Part shown: one piece after another, positions 35,508-44,244 of the stretch
How positions within the stretch are numbered: the first letter of the stretch is position 1
Layout: the number at the start of each line of letters is the position of its first letter
NCBI GenBank assembly: GCA_963747315.1
Contig: CAVVEQ010000005.1
Span: forward strand, 124,001 to 188,000
Source of the DNA: CAVVEQ01 sp963747315
Lineage (GTDB): Bacteria > Chloroflexota > Anaerolineae > Anaerolineales > Anaerolineaceae
Length of the DNA: 64,000 nucleotides
Direction of reading: 5' to 3'
Made by a program: the position numbers and the translations under genes
Notes under the pieces: model-generated
The model's database searches: none
Told to the model about the DNA's origin: nothing
What the model saw: only the letters and a program-made list of their open reading frames with translations

Positions 35508-36263
35508 TCAGGATCGCTTCCACTGGTCGAGGACTCCGGGCAGCTCCGCGAGGGTCGCGATGCAGGCATCCGGCGTGATGCCTGCCGGGGATTTCCCGCC
35601 GGTCTCGGGGTGCAGCCAGCGGGTTATCCAGACGCCCGCAATGCCCTGCCGCTGCGCGCCAAGGACATCCATCGCCGGCAGATCGCCCACCATGACTGCA
35701 CGCCCTGCGGGGATCCCGAAGAAATCCAACGCCAGTTGAAAAATCAACGGGTGCGGCTTGCGCATACCAATTTCCGCCGAAACGAGGGCAAGCTCGAAGT
35801 AACACCCCAGCCTGTGCGTCCCCATCAGGCGGTGGAAATCGTCCGCATCGGCAGCGTTGGAAATGATCCCCAACCGGTATCCACGCACCCGGAGCAGATC
35901 CAGGGTCGCGAGGGTATCATCCCCCATCTTCCAGTGCGCTTCCGAAACCGCGTACATGGACCGGAGCGCCGATCGCAGAGCATCCGCAGGCGGATCCGTA
36001 TACCCGCACGAGATCAGTTCCTCGCGCAGGACGTAACTGCTGGTCAATTCCAGGCAGTCCTTTTCCCTGCGGTCGAAATAGCCCCTCATGGCAGCCTGAA
36101 AGCGCAGCGGGAAGGCTTCCGGGTCGAGGTTGAAACCGTGATCGATCAGGTCGCGGGTAAGCGAACGGGCAGCCTGCGCAGCAGTGATTTCCTCATCGCC
36201 GTCAAAATAGATCAGCGTGTTGCCCAGATCGAAGAGGATGAGTTCGGTTTCCCTGCCGGTCAT
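35508..36263 (-). CDS. HAD-superfamily hydrolase (subfamily IA)
   Basis: A 251-residue phosphatase-type HAD protein. Motif I is 'LILFDLGNTLIYFDG' (the nucleophile Asp is present, with Asn in place of the usual Asp/Gly that follows), motif II 'LGIISNAADADDF', motif III 'GMRKPHPLIFQ' with the Lys, and motif IV 'VMVGDLPAMDVLGAQRQGI'. The cap domain is between motifs I and II, as in subfamily IA. The substrate is unknown. It is the last gene of the P5C dehydrogenase-GctAB-hydroxyacid dehydrogenase operon, 55 bases from the previous gene, so it may hydrolyse a phosphorylated or phosphoglycolate-like by-product. Confidence 0.85.
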   Translation of the reverse strand: MTGRETELILFDLGNTLIYFDGDEEITAAQAARSLTRDLIDHGFNLDPEAFPLRFQAAMRGYFDRREKDCLELTSSYVLREELISCGYTDPPADALRSALRSMYAVSEAHWKMGDDTLATLDLLRVRGYRLGIISNAADADDFHRLMGTHRLGCYFELALVSAEIGMRKPHPLIFQLALDFFGIPAGRAVMVGDLPAMDVLGAQRQGIAGVWITRWLHPETGGKSPAGITPDACIATLAELPGVLDQWKRS

Positions 36264-36318
36264 ATAATTAATTCACTTTTCCTGCAATTTTTAAAATACC
36301 GGTATTTATTACGGACAA

Positions 36319-37341
36319 TTAATACCCCTTTTCGGGATCGTAGAGATTGAGCAGGGGTTCTCCATCCACGTAGCGGGTAAGGTTCACCCGGAACATGACC
36401 AGGGCGCGTTCGAGGTAAAGGCGGCTGATTCCGGCGATATGCGGCGTGATGATCACATTGGGAACCGCCCAGAGCGGGCTGGAAGGCGGCAGGGGCTCCA
36501 CATCGAAAACATCCAGGGCTGCACCACCCAGCCGCCGGGTTTCCAAAGCTTCCAGCAGCGCTCCTTCATCCACGATCCCCCCGCGGGAAAGATCCACGAG
36601 GAACGCACCTGGCTTCATCGATTCGAATTCAGGCTTGGAGATCATCCTGCGGGTTCGGGCGGTGAGCGGTACCGCCACAACCACGAAATCGCACAGCATC
36701 AACATGGAATGCAGCGCCTGGAAGGGATATAACCGGTCGAAAAGGTCTCCCTGCGGATCGCCAAGTCCTTCCGGGGTGTAACCCTCGTCCTGCGGCCGGC
36801 GGGCATTCAGCTTGGCTGCCAGGATCTTCGCGCCCATTGGTTTAAGCAGGCGGGCCAGCTCGCGGTTGAGGCTGCCGTAGCCAACCAACCCCACCGTGCT
36901 GCCGCGGATTTCCACCGGCGCAAACTTACCCCAACGGTCAGCAGGCCACTCTCTTCGCTGCTGCATAGCCCAAAGGATGGGCATCTGGCGGCTGAGCGCC
37001 AGGATCATCCCAAGGGCATATTCCGCGCTCTGCGAGGCTGCTGCGCCGGAAAGGCTGGTGATGGAAATTCCGGGGGTTTTCCCGATCTGAGATTCCAACA
37101 GGTGGTCAATCCCGGCGAAATGGGATTGGATCCACTTCAGGTTCGGTACCTGGCTGGGGTCGGGGAAAATATTACCGGTATAGAGAACCTCGGTTCTTTT
37201 CCAGGCGTCCGCGGGGATCTCACCGGCGCTATTGACCGGCAGGCAGGTAATCCGGAGACGCGATGAAGCTGCCTTCAGGTCATTGACCTGGGCTTCAGTG
37301 AGAGGCAGCGTGACGAGGACATCGATCCTGGGTTTGTTCAT
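36319..37341 (-). CDS. D-2-hydroxyacid dehydrogenase family protein
   Basis: A 340-residue NAD(P)-linked dehydrogenase. The catalytic Arg, Glu and His are in 'DLSRGGIVDEGALLEALE', 'DVFDVEPLPPSSPLW' and 'IITPHIAGISRLYLER'. The dinucleotide motif reads 'VGLVGYGSLNRELARLL', in which the third Gly of GxGxxG is Asn, an unusual change. Cofactor use may be altered. The family reduces 2-oxo acids to D-2-hydroxy acids. Next to GctAB and P5C dehydrogenase, 2-oxoglutarate reduction to D-2-hydroxyglutarate is the appealing role, but this rests on context only. Confidence 0.85.
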   Translation of the reverse strand: MNKPRIDVLVTLPLTEAQVNDLKAASSRLRITCLPVNSAGEIPADAWKRTEVLYTGNIFPDPSQVPNLKWIQSHFAGIDHLLESQIGKTPGISITSLSGAAASQSAEYALGMILALSRQMPILWAMQQRREWPADRWGKFAPVEIRGSTVGLVGYGSLNRELARLLKPMGAKILAAKLNARRPQDEGYTPEGLGDPQGDLFDRLYPFQALHSMLMLCDFVVVAVPLTARTRRMISKPEFESMKPGAFLVDLSRGGIVDEGALLEALETRRLGGAALDVFDVEPLPPSSPLWAVPNVIITPHIAGISRLYLERALVMFRVNLTRYVDGEPLLNLYDPEKGY

Positions 37342-37356
37342 GCCCGTGGGATAACC

Positions 37357-38127
37357 CTAGCCGCCCCCTTTGAGGTGAATTCCCTGCGGATCAAGCTCCT
37401 CGCGCAAAATGCGCAGCTCTTTCTCGGTGGGCGGGTCTGTTACCCGCAGGTCTTCCCGCACGCGCAGATCCCAGCCGGTGTTTTCCTTCACCTTCTCAAC
37501 CGTCGCACCAGGGTGCAGCGCGCTGAGGGTCAGTTCGCCGCTCTCATCCGGTTCGAGGATGCCGAGATCGGTGACGATCACCAGCGGCCCCCGCCCGCGC
37601 ACCCCCGCGGCTTCCCGCTGGGCGCGACCGGAAAGGTATCCGGCGGAGGTGGCAAAATCCACCTTCTCCGGAAAGCGCCGCTTCTGGTGCGGGGTCATGA
37701 TGTAGCAGCGGTCCGCCCAGGCCGCGATCTCCTGCGAGCCGCCCGAGCCGGGCAGGCGGGTCTTTGGATGGGCATACTCGCCGATCACGGTGGCGTTGAT
37801 GTTGCCGAATTTATCGATCTGGGCTCCACCCAAAAAACCGACATCCACGTTGCCCCGCTGAAGGTAGAAGGTGAATAGGTCATACATGCTGCAAACCCCG
37901 GCAGCCCCGCTCACCAGGGTGGGGTCGCCAATCGAAAGAGGCAGGCGCGAGGGGCGCGAACCGACCACCCCGGCCTCGTAGATCATCTGCAGGTTGGGTG
38001 CATGCGTACGCAAGGCCAGGTTGCAGGCCAGGTTGGGGATCCCCACCCCCACCAGCACCCGGTCATGGTCCTTGAGCAGCCGGGCGGAATGAACACACAT
38101 CAATTCGGAAGCGGAATAGTCAGCCAT
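37357..38127 (-). CDS. gctB: CoA-transferase beta subunit (GctB-like)
   Basis: A 256-residue subunit with the family's catalytic Glu in 'NLQMIYEAGVVGSRPSR' (E51), a glycine-rich segment 'VDVGFLGGAQIDKFGNINAT', 'GEYAHPKTRLPGSGG' and the 'LVIVTDLGILEPDESGELTL' region. These match glutaconate CoA-transferase subunit B throughout. Start 38127 (MADYSAS) is chosen; the frame could be opened further upstream to 38283, but those 52 residues lie in the alpha-subunit gene and are meaningless. It follows the alpha gene by 13 bases. CoA transfer from acetyl-CoA or similar to an acid is expected; steroid-ring IpdB-like enzymes are the alternative. Confidence 0.85.
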   Translation of the reverse strand: MADYSASELMCVHSARLLKDHDRVLVGVGIPNLACNLALRTHAPNLQMIYEAGVVGSRPSRLPLSIGDPTLVSGAAGVCSMYDLFTFYLQRGNVDVGFLGGAQIDKFGNINATVIGEYAHPKTRLPGSGGSQEIAAWADRCYIMTPHQKRRFPEKVDFATSAGYLSGRAQREAAGVRGRGPLVIVTDLGILEPDESGELTLSALHPGATVEKVKENTGWDLRVREDLRVTDPPTEKELRILREELDPQGIHLKGGG

Positions 38128-38140
38128 TTTCTCTGCCCTC

Positions 38141-39044
38141 TCAGTAGTTGCCGTAATCCACCGGCGCTGCCAGCCGGGGGGTGATCTTGAGCCGGTTGTG
38201 GACTTCCGTTCCCAGCTTCTTCCAGTACACTTCCCGATCCGGCACCCCGTAGACCCATTCATCCAGCCAGAGCCGCACGGCATCGGCCGATTCGCTGATC
38301 TTATCCCAGGCCAGGTAAAAGGTGTTGTCGCGGTCGTAATACCCCTGCGTGTAGGAGGGATGGGAAGCGTGCGGGACGTGACACACCGCCGAGACGATGA
38401 ATTCCGGGATGAGGGTGCGGTTCGGGTCGGAGCGAATGACGCTTTCCTCCACGATCTCCTCCGCGGTCAGGATCACTCGTTTTGCGGCAAAGGCGGCTTC
38501 CTTCTGCTCGCCAATGATGCCCCAGATGTGGGCATTCCCGCGTGCGTCGCAGCGCTGGACGTGGATGATGGCCACATCGGGGTTGAGCGGCGGGACGACG
38601 ATCACATCCTTGCCCCCGTAGGGATCCTTCACCCGCTTGATGTTGGGATTGTTGCGTCTCCAGGTCGGTGGCGGCGGTCTGCTTCATGGGGATGAAGGGC
38701 AGCCCGGTGGCGCCAGCCTGCAGGCGCGAGATCATGCCAAAGTGCGAATATTCTTCCCAGTCGAGCTGCCCAGTTTCAACGGCCGCGCGGACGATGCGCA
38801 GCGAGCCCACCCCGGGGTTGCCCATGTAGGAAAAAATGACCTTCTTCGCGCATCCGGCCGCAACCATCTGATCGTAGATCAGATCGGGGGTGGCGCGGGC
38901 CAGGGTAAGATTTTTTCGCTGCTGGCGGATGATCTCGTGCCCGGCAGCGAAGGGGATCAGGTGGGTGAACCCGGCACAGTAAACCAGGTCTCCATCCCGG
39001 ACGTTTTCCTGGACGGCTTCTTTTAGGGAGCAGAGCTTGGTCAT
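38141..39044 (-). CDS. gctA: CoA-transferase alpha subunit (GctA-like), broken by a +1 frameshift near 38654
   Basis: N-terminal half: 'LKEAVQENVRDGDLVYCAGF', 'ATPDLIYDQMVAAGCAKKVI' and 'LQAGATGLPFIPMKQT'. The frame breaks at ACGCAACAAT; removing one C restores 'NNPNIKRVKDPYGGKDVIVV' and continues through 'PDVAIIHVQRCDARGNAHIW', 'AAKRVILTAEEIVEESVI' and the C-terminal 'EWVYGVPDREVYWKKLG'. Restored length is about 300 residues, close to glutaconate CoA-transferase subunit A. The start ATG 39044 lies 41 bases after the P5C dehydrogenase gene. It pairs with the beta subunit to form the enzyme. Confidence 0.82.
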
Positions 39045-39085
39045 ATTATTTTTTCGCCCCCCGGCGGCGCAAGCCCGGGGTTGGG

Positions 39086-40669
39086 CTATCCTTTCGTCAC
39101 GCGGTTTTGAATTTGTTCGCGCAAATAGAGCGGTAAATAATACAAGCCTCCGGCATTCTTGCCGGTGGACCCGGAACCCTTCCAACCACCAAATGGCTGG
39201 TAACCGGGCCAGGCGCCGGTGGTGGCACCCTGCGGACGGTTCACGTAGGTCACCCCGGCTTCGATATTTTCATAGAACCATTCGGCCTCGGATTCGCTTC
39301 CGTAGAATCCGGCGGTCAGCCCGTAATTGACCCGATTGGCGATACGCATGGCCTCCTGCAGGTCCGGTACCGCGGCAATGGTGCTGATGGGAAGGAACAT
39401 CTCCTGCTGCCACAGGCGGTGATCCAGCGGCAGCTCGCCCAGGGTTGGCGCGCAGAAAAAACCTTCCGCCAGGCTGCCCTCGGTGAGGTGGTGCCCACCG
39501 GCAAGGATCTTACCAGATTCGCGGATCTCATCAACAAAGGACTGGTAATCGCGGTAGGCAGCCCGGTTGATGACCGGCCCGGTAGTCACCTCGCGCCGGG
39601 TGGGATCACCAACCTTCAACCGGGAGGTGAGCTCCAGGATCTTATCCAGCAGGTTCTGATAAACCTCGTTCTCCGCGAGGATGCGGGAACAGGCCGAACA
39701 CTTCTGCCCCTGCAGCCCAAAGGCGGAGCGCACGATCCCCTGCGCAGCGATATCCAGATCCGCGTTACGGGAAACGATGGCGGGGTTCTTGCCACCCAGC
39801 TCCAGGATGATGGGGCGGATGAACTTGCCCTGCGAATAATCGCGGTAGAGCTGCATGCCCACTTCATACGAGCCGGTGAAGGTGATCCCGTCCACACCGG
39901 GATTGTCGATCAACGCCTGCCCGAGCGTCGATCCAGGACCGGTAACGTAGTTGAACACTCCTGCCGGGAGGCCAGCGTCGCGCATACACTCGGCAAGCAG
40001 GCGGGCTGTCCACGGGGTATCGGTTGCGGGTTTCATCACCAGGGTGTTTCCTGTCACCAGGGCCGCAGCGGCAGGTCCGCCGGTGAGTGCAGCCGGGAAG
40101 TTGAACGGGCTGATCACCACCCAGACGCCATAGGGGCGCATCACCGAGATATTCCGGCTGGTATAACCGGTGAGCGGATCCTGCCCCATTTCGGCGATAT
40201 AGCCGTTGTTGGCTTCCATGCGGTCGCAGGCGTAGCGGATCAGGTCGGCGGTCTCGGAGGCATCCCCCAGGGATTCCATGCGGTTCTTGCCCACCTCAAG
40301 TGCCATCACCACGCCAAATTCAAAGATGCGCTCGTCCATCAGCCGGGCAGCCTCGCGAAGAAGACTCACCCGCTCCTGCCAGGGGGTACGGCTCCACGCA
40401 GGGAACGCACGCCGCGCGGCAGTCAGCGCCAGGGCTGCATCGTTTGCGCCGCCCTTCTGGAATACCCCCAATACCTTACCTGTATCTGAAGGAGAGCGAT
40501 CCTCGAATTTTTCAGGTGTGAAGTGGTCCTTGCCATCGATCCACATGCCGAATTCCCGCCCGAGATTGGCGTTGGCTTGCTCCAGGGCAGCATCGAAGCG
40601 CTGGTGCAGCTCCTCGGGGGGATTGAACATGGTGGCGTATGTCAGCTTGAAGGGATTGGTCGGTTTCAT
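39086..40669 (-). CDS. rocA: 1-pyrroline-5-carboxylate dehydrogenase (L-glutamate gamma-semialdehyde dehydrogenase)
   Basis: A 527-residue NAD+-dependent aldehyde dehydrogenase that makes glutamate from proline- or arginine-derived semialdehyde. It keeps 'ISPFNFPAALTGGPAAAALV', 'GNTLVMKPATDTPW', 'VDGITFTGSYEVG' (the GSxxxG loop), 'LELGGKNPAIV' with the general-base Glu, and 'LQGQKCSACSR' with the catalytic Cys. The N-terminal extension of about 35 residues is typical of RocA/PruA-type members. It heads an operon with GctAB, a 2-hydroxyacid dehydrogenase and a HAD gene, after a terminator at 40763-40793. Proline dehydrogenase is not in the window. Confidence 0.9.
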   Translation of the reverse strand: MKPTNPFKLTYATMFNPPEELHQRFDAALEQANANLGREFGMWIDGKDHFTPEKFEDRSPSDTGKVLGVFQKGGANDAALALTAARRAFPAWSRTPWQERVSLLREAARLMDERIFEFGVVMALEVGKNRMESLGDASETADLIRYACDRMEANNGYIAEMGQDPLTGYTSRNISVMRPYGVWVVISPFNFPAALTGGPAAAALVTGNTLVMKPATDTPWTARLLAECMRDAGLPAGVFNYVTGPGSTLGQALIDNPGVDGITFTGSYEVGMQLYRDYSQGKFIRPIILELGGKNPAIVSRNADLDIAAQGIVRSAFGLQGQKCSACSRILAENEVYQNLLDKILELTSRLKVGDPTRREVTTGPVINRAAYRDYQSFVDEIRESGKILAGGHHLTEGSLAEGFFCAPTLGELPLDHRLWQQEMFLPISTIAAVPDLQEAMRIANRVNYGLTAGFYGSESEAEWFYENIEAGVTYVNRPQGATTGAWPGYQPFGGWKGSGSTGKNAGGLYYLPLYLREQIQNRVTKG

Positions 40670-40762
40670 ATTGGTGTCTTTCTACGGATAATTAGGGGAA
40701 ACAAAATCACAATCCTTAGTATAGCCCAGCTTAACTTGCGCGTCAAAAATGGTGTAAAAGGT

Positions 40763-40793
40763 AAAAAAAAGACCGCCTTCCAATTGAAGGCGG
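40763..40793 (-). terminator. Rho-independent terminator
   Basis: On the minus strand an 8-bp stem CCGCCTTC/GAAGGCGG with a 5-base loop is followed by a run of eight T. It ends the CoA-binding protein transcript and separates it from the P5C dehydrogenase operon. Confidence 0.9.
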
Positions 40794-40804
40794 CCAGGTT
40801 CGTG

Positions 40805-41257
40805 TTATTTGGGCATCCCGCCGAAGAGCTTGCGGAAGAAGCGGTGGAAACCGTGGAAGGAACCGACCGGCTCCAGGTACATCATGATGCACTCACCCCC
40901 GATTACGTTTATTTTATTCTGCTCGCAGTAAGCCAGCGCAGCCTTGGATTCCGCTCCCTGCTGAAGCCAGACCTGGTTGATCCCGCGCGCGTGAGATTCC
41001 TTCACCAACTCCTCGGCTTTGGCTGGCGGCACAACGATCACCACGCCTTCGGTATCCTTTGGCAGCGCGGTGATAGAGGGGTAGCATTTTTCCCCGTGCA
41101 GCTCCGCGGCATTCGGATTCACCGGGTAAGCCTTATAGCCCTTTTTGCGCAGCTCATCAAAAACCATGTAACCGAATTTTTTGGTATCCCGCGAAACCCC
41201 CACCACCCCGAGGGTTTTATGGGAAACGAAATCATCGATCTGTGCTTTGGTTGTCAT
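40805..41257 (-). CDS. CoA-binding-domain protein (YccU-like)
   Basis: A 150-residue Rossmann-type protein: 'LGVVGVSRDTKKFGYMVFDE' (nucleotide-binding glycine region), 'GYKAYPVNPNAAELHGEKCY', 'VIVVPPAKAEELVKES' and 'QVWLQQGAESKAAL', all hallmarks of the CoA_binding_2 family. Family members bind CoA but few have known roles; the Cys in 'GGECIMMYLEP' is conserved. It is monocistronic, with a terminator directly after the stop and the nucleoside-free promoter region upstream shared divergently with the CPBP gene. Confidence 0.88.
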   Translation of the reverse strand: MTTKAQIDDFVSHKTLGVVGVSRDTKKFGYMVFDELRKKGYKAYPVNPNAAELHGEKCYPSITALPKDTEGVVIVVPPAKAEELVKESHARGINQVWLQQGAESKAALAYCEQNKINVIGGECIMMYLEPVGSFHGFHRFFRKLFGGMPK

Positions 41258-41469
41258 TATCTTCCTCTCCGTGTATTTAAGATTTGCAAGAGCTATTCTA
41301 CATGAAATTTTCGGTTTGAAGGCTGGTTTTCATCCAACACAAGCGTTCATTAATGTGCGGATTTCACAATAAATTATCTCCAACGTCATCTACGCAAAAA
41401 TTGATAGTAGAATAATAAATCCGTCGTAAGCCGTCCGATAGGTAGGAAAATCTTTTTTTGGAGTATCAG

Positions 41470-42585
41470 ATGTCACATTCGAATTCGTCCAAACCCGATC
41501 TAATGGTCCCTGGACAGGGATCTGTCAGCGGGGCAGCCGTGGTGCAGAAGGTCAACTGGCCTCACGTTTGGGTATACATCGGGTTATCGTTTGGATTGGC
41601 TTGGCTGATCGATCTGGTGCTATATCTGAACGGTGGTCTGAAGAGCCCAAGTGCATCCCTGATGCTGCAATTCCAGATGCTCATGCCGGCTTTCGCCGCC
41701 CTTCTGCTGGGCGTTTTCTTCTTCAAAGAAAGCCTTGTCTACCATAAAACCAACCGCACCGCTTCGCGCTGGTTCATCTACTATTATTTTTTGATGACCT
41801 TCGCCTACCTGGTCGCCGCAATCCTGGCGATGACACAGCCCTCTCTGGCCACGACGATCAGCGCGGGGATGTTGATCTTCAGCGTTGTTGGGTTGGTTCT
41901 GCTGCTGGTTCTGCGCTGGCGTGGCGGTCCGCAGTCTTTTGCCGGGGCAGGTATGGCCTTCGGCAGATTTCGCATTTGGATTCTGTATGGTCTGGGGTTG
42001 GTGCTCTTCTACGGCCTTCAGGCGCTGTTGAATTACGTCTTCAAATTTGGCACGTTGGTTGATATCGCCAAGTTATACCCGCCCGGGGTGACAGCCGGAA
42101 TTCCACCAATAGCCTTGCTCGGCTCTTCATTGCTCAACGTGATCATCATTGGCCCGTTTCTGGGATTGATAATCACCTTCGGAGAGGAATATGGCTGGCG
42201 CGGATTCCTGCAGAGTGAGCTGGTCCACCTGGGTCGCATCCGCGGGGTTGGTCTGCTGGGCATCATCTGGGGCATATGGCATTGGCCTATCATCCTGATG
42301 GGCTATAACTACCCGGGTCAGCCGGTGCTCGGTCCTCTGCTGATGACGGGTTACACGGTGGTTCTCTCTTACTTCCTGGCTTATGCCGTTTTTAAATCCA
42401 AGGGTGTATGGACGGCGGCTTACCTGCACGCGCTCAGCAACCAGACCATGGCGTTTTTCATGACCGGGGTAGTGATGCCGGTAAGCGTTGTTATGTCCTT
42501 TGGTATCGGTGTCCCCGGGTTGGTACTTAGTGCACTGGTTATCCTGTTGATCCTCCGCGACCCGATCTGGAAGGAATCAGATTAG
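41470..42585 (+). CDS. CPBP-family intramembrane metalloprotease
   Basis: A 371-residue membrane protein with about nine hydrophobic helices. The CPBP (Abi) motifs are complete: 'FGEEYGWRGFLQSEL' with the paired Glu and Arg, 'LGIIWGIWHWPIILMG' with the His/Trp, and 'TAAYLHALSNQT' with the last His. These form the zinc or substrate site in the CAAX-protease family. Roles range from prenyl-protein cleavage to bacteriocin self-protection; none can be fixed. ATG 41470 has GGAG seven bases upstream. A second, distantly related CPBP gene lies 386 bases downstream. Confidence 0.88.
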   Translation: MSHSNSSKPDLMVPGQGSVSGAAVVQKVNWPHVWVYIGLSFGLAWLIDLVLYLNGGLKSPSASLMLQFQMLMPAFAALLLGVFFFKESLVYHKTNRTASRWFIYYYFLMTFAYLVAAILAMTQPSLATTISAGMLIFSVVGLVLLLVLRWRGGPQSFAGAGMAFGRFRIWILYGLGLVLFYGLQALLNYVFKFGTLVDIAKLYPPGVTAGIPPIALLGSSLLNVIIIGPFLGLIITFGEEYGWRGFLQSELVHLGRIRGVGLLGIIWGIWHWPIILMGYNYPGQPVLGPLLMTGYTVVLSYFLAYAVFKSKGVWTAAYLHALSNQTMAFFMTGVVMPVSVVMSFGIGVPGLVLSALVILLILRDPIWKESD

Positions 42586-42971
42586 CACCCCCAAATTTTT
42601 ATCAAATATGGGTTAATCTTTTCAGAATATTCCTTATTTAGGGGTGGCTGACGGGAGTCGAGCCCGCAACCTCCTGTTCACCGGCGAGCGAGGAGGTGAC
42701 TGTAAAGTCCAAACTATCTGTTGAGTTTTAGTTATTCATAATCCAAACCGAAGAATTTCCGAAAAATGAATTCTGAATATGGACTGATTAAAAACCATTA
42801 CATTTCATTTAATAATCATATTTTGTTAAACCTTGCGTTTAGAAAAAATTTGTAAAGCATGTACAATTCGTGAAGATACCCTTGAAAACTATGATCAAAA
42901 TGATAGAATTTTTTATTATTTCGCCGAAAAATGAGAAATATTACTCTATATATTAATTAGGGAGTTTGAAA
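42586..42971. other. AT-rich gap between two CPBP genes with a tRNA-like 3' end
   Basis: This 386-base gap is AT-rich except for a GC-rich island at 42641-42700 that resembles a tRNA T-arm and acceptor end. The rest (about 42720-42960) shows no gene, only runs of A and T; a ribosome site AGGGAG just before 42972 serves the next gene. Confidence 0.5.
42641..42690 (-). other. Degenerate tRNA-like 3' end (possible integration scar)
   Basis: On the minus strand a T-arm can be drawn: stem GCGGG/CCCGT (one G-U pair) with the seven-base loop CTCGACT (42651-42667; the usual first T is C), followed by CAGCCACC like an acceptor 3' strand (42643-42650). The 5' half of a tRNA (a matching GGTGGCTG) is not found upstream, and the preceding CCTCCT/AGGAGG arm does not make a normal anticodon loop. 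It is best read as a fragment left by integration or decay. Confidence 0.3.
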
Positions 42972-43871
42972 TTGAATACACAAGAACACGTTGAAATAAA
43001 ATCCTATCTGGATTGGGCGCTTAAGGGCAGATCTGCCTGGTGGTTGTATCTGATTGGCCTTGCCATTTTTCAGCTAATTCTCACATCCGGAAGCACTTTT
43101 TTTGCGATACTGCTTATCATCCTGATTCCCGCATTTGTCACCGGCTCGGTCACCGGCACGGTGACGCTGACTACGCTCGTCTTCCTTCCAGCTTTTCTTG
43201 CGATACCTTTCTTCACCTGGTTATTGCATAAACGTCCGTGGTGGAGTGTTGCGCTCCCCGCACTCAAATTCGATGGGTGGAAACTTGGGATCGGCTTCCT
43301 TTTCGGACTGTTGATCAACCTGGTTGTATACATTGCCGGTGGTTTATTCGCAGGCAGCCAGATTTCTTTTGTGGCGCCTGATCTTTCATCTTATCTTCCC
43401 CTATTGATCGTTGGCGCGATCACGATCTTCATCCAGGTCACCGCCGAAGAGCTGCTTTACCGGGGGTACACCATGCAGTTCATGCGGCGTTTGACTGCCA
43501 AACCGGTTCTGATCATCGGTATTTCGAGCCTGGCGTTTGCTGCCATTCACTACGGCAATGTTATTCAAAATGGAATGCCCTGGTACGGGATCCTCATCTA
43601 CTTGTTTGATGGTTTGGTTTATGGATGGCTTGCCTGGCGATCCCGATCATTGTGGATGCCAATTGGCTTTCACTGGGCGAATAACTTCGCGCTTGTCGTA
43701 CTTGTCGGCGAGAAAGCCAATGTTGATCTTTTACAAGGGAACCCTCTCATAATCGTTGACAAACTACCGTCGTTCAATTTTATGTTGATCGCCTCAGGCC
43801 TGGTGTATCTGCTGGTAGTAGTCATCATGAATGCATTAATTAGCCGTCGAGAGAAACAAGCTGGCGTATAA
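42972..43871 (+). CDS. CPBP-family intramembrane metalloprotease, second copy
   Basis: A 299-residue membrane protein starting at TTG 42972, chosen because AGGGAG lies seven bases upstream (a TTG two codons earlier is too close). The motifs are 'QVTAEELLYRGYTMQFMRR', 'LAFAAIHYGNVIQNG' and 'MPIGFHWANNFALVV', all with their Glu, Arg, His and Asn residues. It has about seven TM segments. It differs greatly from the gene at 41470 and is not a recent duplicate. Function is unknown. A strong terminator follows. Confidence 0.85.
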   Translation: MNTQEHVEIKSYLDWALKGRSAWWLYLIGLAIFQLILTSGSTFFAILLIILIPAFVTGSVTGTVTLTTLVFLPAFLAIPFFTWLLHKRPWWSVALPALKFDGWKLGIGFLFGLLINLVVYIAGGLFAGSQISFVAPDLSSYLPLLIVGAITIFIQVTAEELLYRGYTMQFMRRLTAKPVLIIGISSLAFAAIHYGNVIQNGMPWYGILIYLFDGLVYGWLAWRSRSLWMPIGFHWANNFALVVLVGEKANVDLLQGNPLIIVDKLPSFNFMLIASGLVYLLVVVIMNALISRREKQAGV

Positions 43872-44244
43872 AGCCGCCTTTTTTAAATCAAAGCAGCCCG
43901 GGGAAATCATATCCGGGCTGCTTTTATTATTTTTATTTCTCCCTTTTATGTTACCTTCAAGTTATTTCAATATATTGAATATCATTCCGGATTGCAGGTA
44001 GGTTACCGCTCAAGTCCCCTCTCAACTTTTTCACTCCTTGATTACTTCCTTTGGAACCTCCGCTAAACAATTTTTCGAAGAGATTTGCATCGGGTATACT
44101 AAAAAAACAAAAACGATGGAAGCAGGATTAATTGTTAGTTTCACCTTCCAGTCTTTGTGTTTCATCCGCATTCACAGTTTGATCCTCACAAGTCGTGATG
44201 GGTATGCAGATTACTTCGTTGGAAATTGAAGAAAGGAAAACTCT
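43872..44244. other. Intergenic region with terminator, otherwise empty
   Basis: Beyond the terminator at 43890-43932 I see no gene in these 373 bases. A 63-codon frame at 44038-44229 has no ribosome site or family features. The ribosome site GAAAGGAAAA before 44245 belongs to the nucleoside hydrolase. Confidence 0.5.
43890..43932 (+). terminator. Rho-independent terminator
   Basis: A 12-bp perfect stem AAAGCAGCCCGG/CCGGGCTGCTTT with an 11-base loop, followed by a T-rich tract. Confidence 0.92.

Noticed and set aside
38128..38283. A 52-residue N-terminal extension of the CoA-transferase beta subunit
   Set aside because: It overlaps the alpha-subunit coding sequence in another frame, has no homology to the family, and the ATG at 38127 matches the family start.
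39419..40489. A 356-codon plus-strand frame
   Set aside because: It is the reverse of the P5C dehydrogenase gene, and its translation shows no domain.
42641..43010. tmRNA on the minus strand using the tRNA-like 3' end
   Set aside because: No matching 5' acceptor or tag-peptide frame is found in the required distance, and the upstream sequence is plain AT-rich DNA or CPBP coding sequence.
44038..44229. A 63-codon frame before the nucleoside hydrolase
   Set aside because: No ribosome site, no recognisable features, and it overlaps the likely promoter region.
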